Source: Desmodesmus armatus (lineage: Eukaryota; Chlorophyta; Chlorophyceae; Sphaeropleales; Scenedesmaceae). From it: DNA of 64,000 nucleotides. Positions 58,145-64,000 of this stretch are shown here, in pieces. The notes below the pieces were generated by a model that made no database searches, had not been told where the DNA came from, and saw nothing but the letters and a program-made list of their open reading frames with translations. Where the stretch lies: positions 1-64,000 of the forward strand of contig VIIQ02000727.1 in NCBI GenBank assembly GCA_007449985.2. The letters are read 5' to 3'. The stretch's first letter is position 1. Each line of letters begins with the position of its first letter. A program made the translations under genes and the position numbers.

Positions 58145-58486
58145 TTTGGAACAAGGCCAACGTAGGCGTGTAGGTGCTGGTCCCTGCGCACAGCAGACAA
58201 AACATGTTTTTGGTATCAACCAACAGCGTTGCAGAAGGTTTGCATAATTCTGAGCTTGTACTTTGTGCACAGCTGCATGCTGCTAACAGCACTTGGGGTA
58301 GGGACTGCCTGACTTCTGCCCACCTTGCAACCGCCCTAGCAGGAAAACACACGTGAACATCAACAGTGTTGCGTACATCGTGGGAATGAACACGCCTCGG
58401 GGCTTGGTTGCTTCCGCTATGTCTGTCAGCACGCCTCGGAGCCTCTTTGCCTCGGCATTGTCCAACGTCCCCATGTTGATGCGCAC
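57102..58486 (-). CDS. Type II membrane glycosyltransferase, GT31/fringe-like
   Basis: Two exons join in phase: 58486-58324 and 58183-57102, giving 414 aa. The first exon supplies a short cytosolic tail and one membrane anchor (VFIPTMYATLLMFTCVFLLG), as in Golgi enzymes. A Ser/Gly-rich stem follows. The catalytic domain shows DRILFVVMCSKDMPHRV, KAANLRHLRSIWWLV, the DxD site DWVFYVDDDTFVNVPLL (UDP-sugar and metal binding), LAFPSGGSGMLFTRLAL (the family's GGAG-like turn), VNDITIGRC and a late His (VVSTHYVK). Fringe-like GT31 enzymes transfer galactose, GlcNAc or related sugars in beta-1,3 linkage in the secretory pathway. The exact donor cannot be read from the sequence. Confidence 0.85.
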
Positions 58487-59060
58487 GTTTATCGGTTTGA
58501 ATTGTGTACGTTCCTCGTAGGGTTGGTGAGCAGGAGCGTTGTGCTCGCATGTATCATGGTTCGGGTCCGCCGAGGCAGTCGTCGGTCGGCCGAGGCAACC
58601 TTGCTTTCATCGATGCACAGCACACGAGGCCTACAGGGGCACACAGGTGGTATAAAAAAAAGTTCTAATGAGTGTGTAGGTTCCCAGATTGTGGTGCTGG
58701 GATTTGCGTCGCCGCAGCCGCTGTTGCAATGGCGGGGTCACTACGACTTCGTCGCACATGAGAAATTGCGGAGGTGCAAGATTTATTAGGAAGTACTACA
58801 TGATGTGGCTTTGGCGAGGGCCCCGCAAAGCTGATACCAGCAGCAGTAATATCTGACGGATACTAGTGGGCGAACACCACTGTGCAGCATCACTGGCCTT
58901 TGCAAGACGTCCGATCCACAAGGCTTGTGCCGCTAAGCGTCATACGCTGGGAGCTGACACCAGACCCATCTGAGCAGGACCAGCAACACAAGACTCTATG
59001 GGCTACCCAGAGGCTTCACCGTCTGGCGTACATTGGTGCCATGGCAGATAGTGTCTACAA
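58487..59060. other. Region upstream of the glycosyltransferase gene
   Basis: Should contain the glycosyltransferase promoter. No other gene or clear element was recognised. Confidence 0.4.
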
Positions 59061-59589
59061 TAGGTGCTGACTTTACATCGCCAAAAATGCAGCACAGGTT
59101 GCAAGCTGGTGTGTGCATGCAAGCTGCCGTCAATGCTGGACTCCAGCATCGACAGTGTAACTCCGGCTGCTGATGATGCTGGTTGCCTGCACCACCAACA
59201 CCACCATCACCTGGGCGTGAGCTGTTGCTGTTTGCTGCTACTATGGATATACTGCTTCTCTTGTCCTAGGATCTCAATGTGTTACACTGAATGGGGGTTT
59301 CTGCCCCAGGGGTTTCTGGCCTCTCTTGAGCTGCTCGACTCCGACAGCAGATACTCACTCTACAAGAGGCAACTTTGAAAGTTAGGCATGCCTGCCAGGG
59401 ACGCACTCCGGCACATGACCTTCGCACGGTCAGACACTCAACAAGCACATGACACAACTGTCATGCCCATTCAACCACTTGACAATTGGCCATCCTCATG
59501 TGGCATACTCACCCACTGCTGCTCAAGCTACTCTCAGCACGAACAAACACTCCAAGAGCCAATCGGACAGCAGCCGCAATTGGTCCTGA
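59061..59589. repeat. Dispersed repeat, copy 2
   Basis: Homologous over its full length to 7715-8217 in the same orientation, with many point differences and small indels. Both copies carry TTACA followed by the near-repeat TTTCTGCCCC...GTTTCTG. Here no neighbouring gene resembling the 611-aa protein was found, so this copy stands alone. Confidence 0.9.
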
Positions 59590-60938
59590 CACGCATAATA
59601 GAACTGTAGTTGCACTTTGATGGCACCATGTCAAGGGGTCGCTATTCGGCATGTGTCCACTTCCAAAACAACGTATCACCATCTGCACTCATGCGCAGAG
59701 AGATGTCCCATATCACCCCCCCCTACACACACACAACCTCTTGTCAAGGTCTCTTACTTGAGGCATACACCATGTCCACCCATGAGTTGTAGGGCGAACT
59801 TCTGTAGTACAAGTAAGTAAAGCTCAATGGTGTGTGACACCATCGCTGGTCAGGCTTGAGCCACCCCAAGGGCTTTGCAGAACGAAGGCCAAGTGCACTG
59901 AGGCTCCCATTGTCACAGTCACCACCTCCAACAACTTGTAGTTGGCATGCACGTCACTCTGATGCATCGAGGTGCCACCACCCCACGCTACTCTTCCAAT
60001 GCCCCCGTCACCACCTCTTCCTCAAGGCACAGCTCTCACGACGGTATACTCAAGCTAGCTCAAAAGGGCACATGATGTATCCCCAACATAGGGCTTGATG
60101 CCGCATGCCGCCCTTGCCAAGCGGCTTGGCAAGCATGGTTCAGGCAACATTCACGGCTTGGCCTTGGCCTTGGAACAACTTGGCGGCCATGTTGCCCATG
60201 CACCCACATGAGTCTGCAGTGCCCGCCACACTCCCTGACCTGCATTGGAGGCCATCGGGCGCCACGCAGCTGCAAAGCTACCCCAGCCCCGTCTCTCCCA
60301 ACCCACCTCTCACATCCCCAGACTGTCCCTTCCAGCCCAACTGCCATACTTAGTGTTTGTAATACTCGTCAGTATACAAGTAAGTATCTTGTAAGTATCA
60401 TAATTGAAAGCTGCAATGCACCACTAGCACTGATCATGGGTGGTAGAAGGTCAGCACCAGACCTGGACACCTCGACAACAACAACTGCCATGAGGGTTGT
60501 ACCCACAAATGTACCTACTGAGCGGCCCCCACAACAAAAGGACGCTGCACTCACAGCATTTGCAGGCATCAAGCCCAAAAACAGTCATGAAGGCTTGAAG
60601 GGACCATGATAGCACACAATAAAAATGTGCAAGCCGCCCTCAAGGGCCCTGCATGACAGGACAACAGTAGTGCGCGCTGATGGTGCCCTGATAGTGATCA
60701 TACACCACATGCACTGAGGGTGCGCATAGCGTGTGCAGCTCTGGTCGTGTGGTCAAGTATACTGCCTTTCATGCCGTACCTTTCATGAATCGTGCATGCT
60801 TGCAGCCTGTCGTCAGGCGCTTTAACTTCTCCCAAAACAAAACCAAGGCCATGCTGCATATGATGCCACAGCATACTATCGTATTGGCCACTTGGCTGAA
60901 TAGTGCAAGCACTCTGCTGGCATGCCCATACAATGCAT

Positions 60939-60941
<3 letters not shown>

Positions 60942-60981
<40 letters not shown>
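60942..60981. repeat. (CA)n microsatellite, about 40 bp
   Basis: Uninterrupted CA dinucleotides between ATCAAA and CGTGACTGG. Confidence 0.95.
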
Positions 60982-60984
<3 letters not shown>

Positions 60985-61872
60985 ACTGGCTGTCCATTTG
61001 GAAGTCTGCTCCAGAGAAACCCCAGAATCTGCATGGCATGCCTCATCATGCAGACACCAACTACAGTACGATACCAGCTACGAAGGAGCATGTCAATGTG
61101 CCTGCTCAACACCGCCGCTGCGATGTATCATGCCATATAGCATGAGCCAGTGCCAAGTCTCCCGCAAACCAGCAAAATAACAGGTGCCGCCCCAACAGCG
61201 CCCACAGACGTGGCCAGGGATCACCACGCACCGACAAGCATCGCTAGTAGCTGCATGCACCAAACTCAAAATGTCACATGACATCTGCACATGGCATGGC
61301 ATGCCAGTCACAGTAGGTGCATCACGCAGCACAAACTGGTGGCACCAACCCCACTCTGTCACACAAGGCATGCACATGGCATGCCAGTCGCAGGGCAAGG
61401 ACACAGTAAGTCCTGCTCAGCATGCCCTATGCTCACTGCATTCTGATCTTCACTGCCCCACAGGCAGTCACGGTGCACTGTGCCACAGCATGCGCACATC
61501 GCCCACAGTTTAAGACCCGCAAGCCACAGCTGTGCGACACTGCTGTAGCTGTGGATCACAGCATCCAGGGAAGAGCAATTCCATATGACAGCGCGGCTCT
61601 TGCAATGCGCTTCGTGGGAAGGAACAACCTCTTCAAAATCGGGCGTGCATTGCATGCGTCCATGAGAGACTCCTGACCAGTCGACTGCCAACAAAAATGT
61701 ACTCTGATGTACCGCTGCCGGCTTACATCCCTGTATGATGTGCATGATATCCTCGCAACACCTAAAAACGCCCCTACTAAGACACCACAACACCTGCACC
61801 AACTGTTGCATCGCCTGGATCGAAGCAATCAACAACCTGTAAACACACTACTCCAAAAAAGGGTAACGACCC

Positions 61873-61989
61873 TTGAAATGCTTTATCAAGACAGCCCACC
61901 TTGGGGCACAACTGACCAAGCTCAGGGCAGCCTGTCCTGAAATGCTTTACCAATAACAGCCCTCCTTGGGGCACAACTGACCAAGCTCA
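61873..61989. repeat. Tandem duplication of a 53-bp segment
   Basis: TGAAATGCTTTA...GGGGCACAACTGACCAAGCTCAG occurs at about 61874-61925 and 61938-61989, with a few differences. Confidence 0.85.
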
Positions 61990-62076
61990 GTAACAAGCTC
62001 TGCGGCAACCAAGTTGCCACACTGACCGCATCACAGTTACCAAGTGACGCTGCCGCTGAGCCCTTCACAGACCCCT

Positions 62077-63881
62077 TCACACTGACCCCTTCAAAACTCT
62101 GTGGCCACGTGTAGGGTTCAGGCGGTGAAGGGGGTTGCCCGCCCAGGCAGTGGTGCATACTGCGGTGGAAGTGCACCCCGTGGGGCAGTCTCCCTCCCTG
62201 TACAAGGCGCTCGTATCCAAGAAGGTTGCCGACAGGGTGTCGACACGGATCACGCCATTCCTCTCGCACACATTGAATTCAGCATCTTGCAGGCATGCTG
62301 TAGTGTAGCTCAGTGTGGTGTCGTCGGCCACAAGTGGGGTGGCATTGGCGTCGTAGGCTCCGGCGTACAGGAACAAGCCTTCGTTGGTCGCCGTAACGCT
62401 GCAGCAGCCTTGCTGCGGGATAGACTCGCCGCTGATTGTGATGATTCCGTTGCGTGGGCACGTCACCTGGAGGATGCATGAGCAGCATCACCAGCACAAC
62501 CAGGGTCAGCGAGCAGGTGTTACGCCACAAGCTAGGCTGACAACTTTGTAACTGGCTACTGCTGAGCTCAAGGAAGACTTGTAGTGTGTGTTTAGGACTG
62601 ATTGCATGTAGAGGCTCAGTTTGTGGTCACCCTGCCGGCAAATTAAGCCACAAGGGCCCGGGGGGGGGGGGGGGGTAGATAAAATTGTTGACATGTACCT
62701 TGCTGAATTGTGCACACAGCTGTTGGTTTGGCACACACACACTCACACAAGTGTATTGCAGTAAATGCACCCTCTAGAACACAAGGCACGGTAGCCACCC
62801 CAACCGTCTGTGTTCACGCACAAACATGTGCAGCAATGTATCATCTGAGCTCACCGTGTAGCACAGGACAGCGCTGCTGCGGCAAAAGGCGATATCGGAG
62901 TTTACGCCTGAGCCGATATCAGGATCGCAATTGTTGTCACTGCAGCCGGTTAAGGCTCCGGCGGTGGTCTCATCGCAGAACGCTCCGGTGCCACTGCTGC
63001 AACCGTTTGTGTTGCAGCCGTTGCGGTGTTCTGCTCAACAAATTGCAGACCCGCGTCTGCTCCACTGCACTCGCATGTGCACTGCGCATGTGAAGATGGC
63101 AAAGCAGCAGCAGCAGCAGCAGCACCAGGGGCCGTGTCAAGAGTGAATAGTAGGGTGTGCCTGTTGCCTGGACATCTGCGTCTGCTGGCTGCTACTGCTG
63201 CTGCTGCTCAGCACAGTGTGCACATCTGTGAAGCAGCTGCAGAGTGCTGATGTCGTGCTGCACGTCTGGCCTGGTAATGCAGAAGCCTGTTGCGTAAGCA
63301 TGTCTCAACAGCAGACGCTGAGCAAAGCTGACCGTGTGCCCCTGCACGTCTGACTGCTGTAACACCGCCAACTGAGCAGTACATGTACATACAGCACCTG
63401 ACCAGCACAGCAGTACATGTACTGCATGCACATGCCATGTGAGTGACTCACCCATATGGGAGCAGGGGGACATTCTTGACAAGTTTCACAAGTTTCGCAC
63501 TTTTCACAAGTAGGGCAGGGGCCTGGGAAGAGGGTGTCAAAGAAGCTGCGGTCATTGTCGTGATTGTGGCCATAGCCATAGTCACGGCTCCTGTAGTCAA
63601 CTCCCTCGATGGAAGCATCAGCTTGCTGCTTCTGCAGAAACGGACAAAGAAACGGACGCAGCGAAAGACACCGGCAGCATATATCTGAGCAAATGTTGCG
63701 ATACATGAAAGCGAGAACGATGGTTCTGGGGGTGGGTGGGACAGGCTTGGGACAGGCTGTACAGTGCACTGTAGTGTTGACTTACTGCTGGTTGCTCCTC
63801 TGCTCCCTTGGTCTCCATCTGAGCTGCTGCAATTGATGCGCAAACGCATGCTATGCACAGGATCAGTGTGATTCGCTGCAT
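62077..63881 (-). CDS. Secreted Cys-rich protein of unknown function, 297 aa
   Basis: Four exons: 63881-63786, 63631-63452, 63081-62855, 62466-62077. The start gives a clear signal peptide (MQRITLILCIACVCASIAAA, then QMETKG). Exon 2 ends in a CxxC ladder (CPTCEKCETCETCQECPP). Exon 3 opens CTCECSGADAG and continues NGCNTNGCSSGTGAFCDETT, GCSDNNCDPDIGSG. Between these two parts one base is missing near 63025; adding it makes all junctions in phase and exon 3 exactly 76 codons. The last exon (VTCPRNGIITISGE, then QQGCCSVTATNEGLFLY) has spaced cysteines and ends with a short basic tail. Secretion to the cell wall or extracellular matrix is inferred from the signal peptide and probable disulfides; no known family was recognised. 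Confidence 0.65.
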
Positions 63882-64000
63882 CTTGCGTTGAGTTGCGTTG
63901 CAACGTCCTGTCAGCCTTGCTGTCTGTGGCGAGGGAGGTGTAAGGTCCAAGAAGAAGTTATCAGATAACATAGCGTGCCTGTTTTGTGACCAAGAAAAGA
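63882..64000 (-). promoter_or_regulatory. Upstream region of the Cys-rich gene (window edge)
   Basis: The 119 bases before the ATG should hold its 5' UTR and proximal promoter. No defined box was recognised. Confidence 0.35.

Larger units (their letters stand above)
59590..62076. other. Non-coding stretch with small repeats
   Basis: No coding segment was recognised. It contains a (CA)n tract and a 64-bp-spaced duplication (listed separately), and a short palindrome GCCAAGCGGCTTGGC near 60117. The right end should be the 3' UTR of the Cys-rich gene, with a minus-strand TGTAA near 61726. Confidence 0.45.

Overview
The window is nuclear DNA of a green alga, most likely Chlamydomonadales (Chlamydomonas/Haematococcus-like; genus not certain). 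The evidence is short intron-split genes with GT-AG introns whose phases join exactly, dense CAG/CTG tracts coding for Gln, Ala or Ser runs, TGTAA polyadenylation signals, a NIT2-type RWP-RK regulator, and KDZ, Penelope-like and LINE mobile elements. There is no bacterial operon structure, and most long antisense ORFs are shadows of CAG repeats.

Layout. (1) 1-11.3 kb is mobile-element territory. It holds a KDZ transposase gene entering from the left edge, a 3.6-copy satellite of about 554 bp, a convergent 611-aa gene of unknown function followed by a dispersed repeat (second copy at 59 kb), and a Penelope-like reverse transcriptase remnant. (2) 12.0-13.7 kb encodes a METTL21-type lysine methyltransferase (minus). 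(3) 15.2-24.6 kb is a 17-exon gene for a 1035-aa acidic, disordered protein rich in S/T-P sites. (4) 26.6-28.0 kb is a small unknown gene (minus). (5) 29.3-33.0 kb is a 5'-truncated LINE with a long endonuclease-RT ORF. (6) 33.3-34.8 kb is a broken F-box/LRR gene; its intact paralog lies at 53.7-55.65 kb. (7) 39.6-47.7 kb (minus) is a NIT2/NIN-like (NLP) RWP-RK transcription factor, rebuilt exon by exon. It is head-to-head with (8) a polyQ protein carrying two SpoVS-like domains at 48.1-52.0 kb (plus). (9) 57.1-58.5 kb encodes a GT31 fringe-like glycosyltransferase (minus), with a decayed copy of its 3' end just beyond. (10) 62.1-63.9 kb encodes a secreted Cys-rich protein (minus).

The most striking shared pattern is repeated tandem duplication of splice-acceptor plus exon-start segments in at least five unrelated genes. 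It yields arrays of decoy acceptors and, in the NLP gene, a pair of exons whose phases make them mutually exclusive. Three genes carry an apparent one-base deletion in otherwise clean coding sequence, so assembly error must be excluded before calling them broken.
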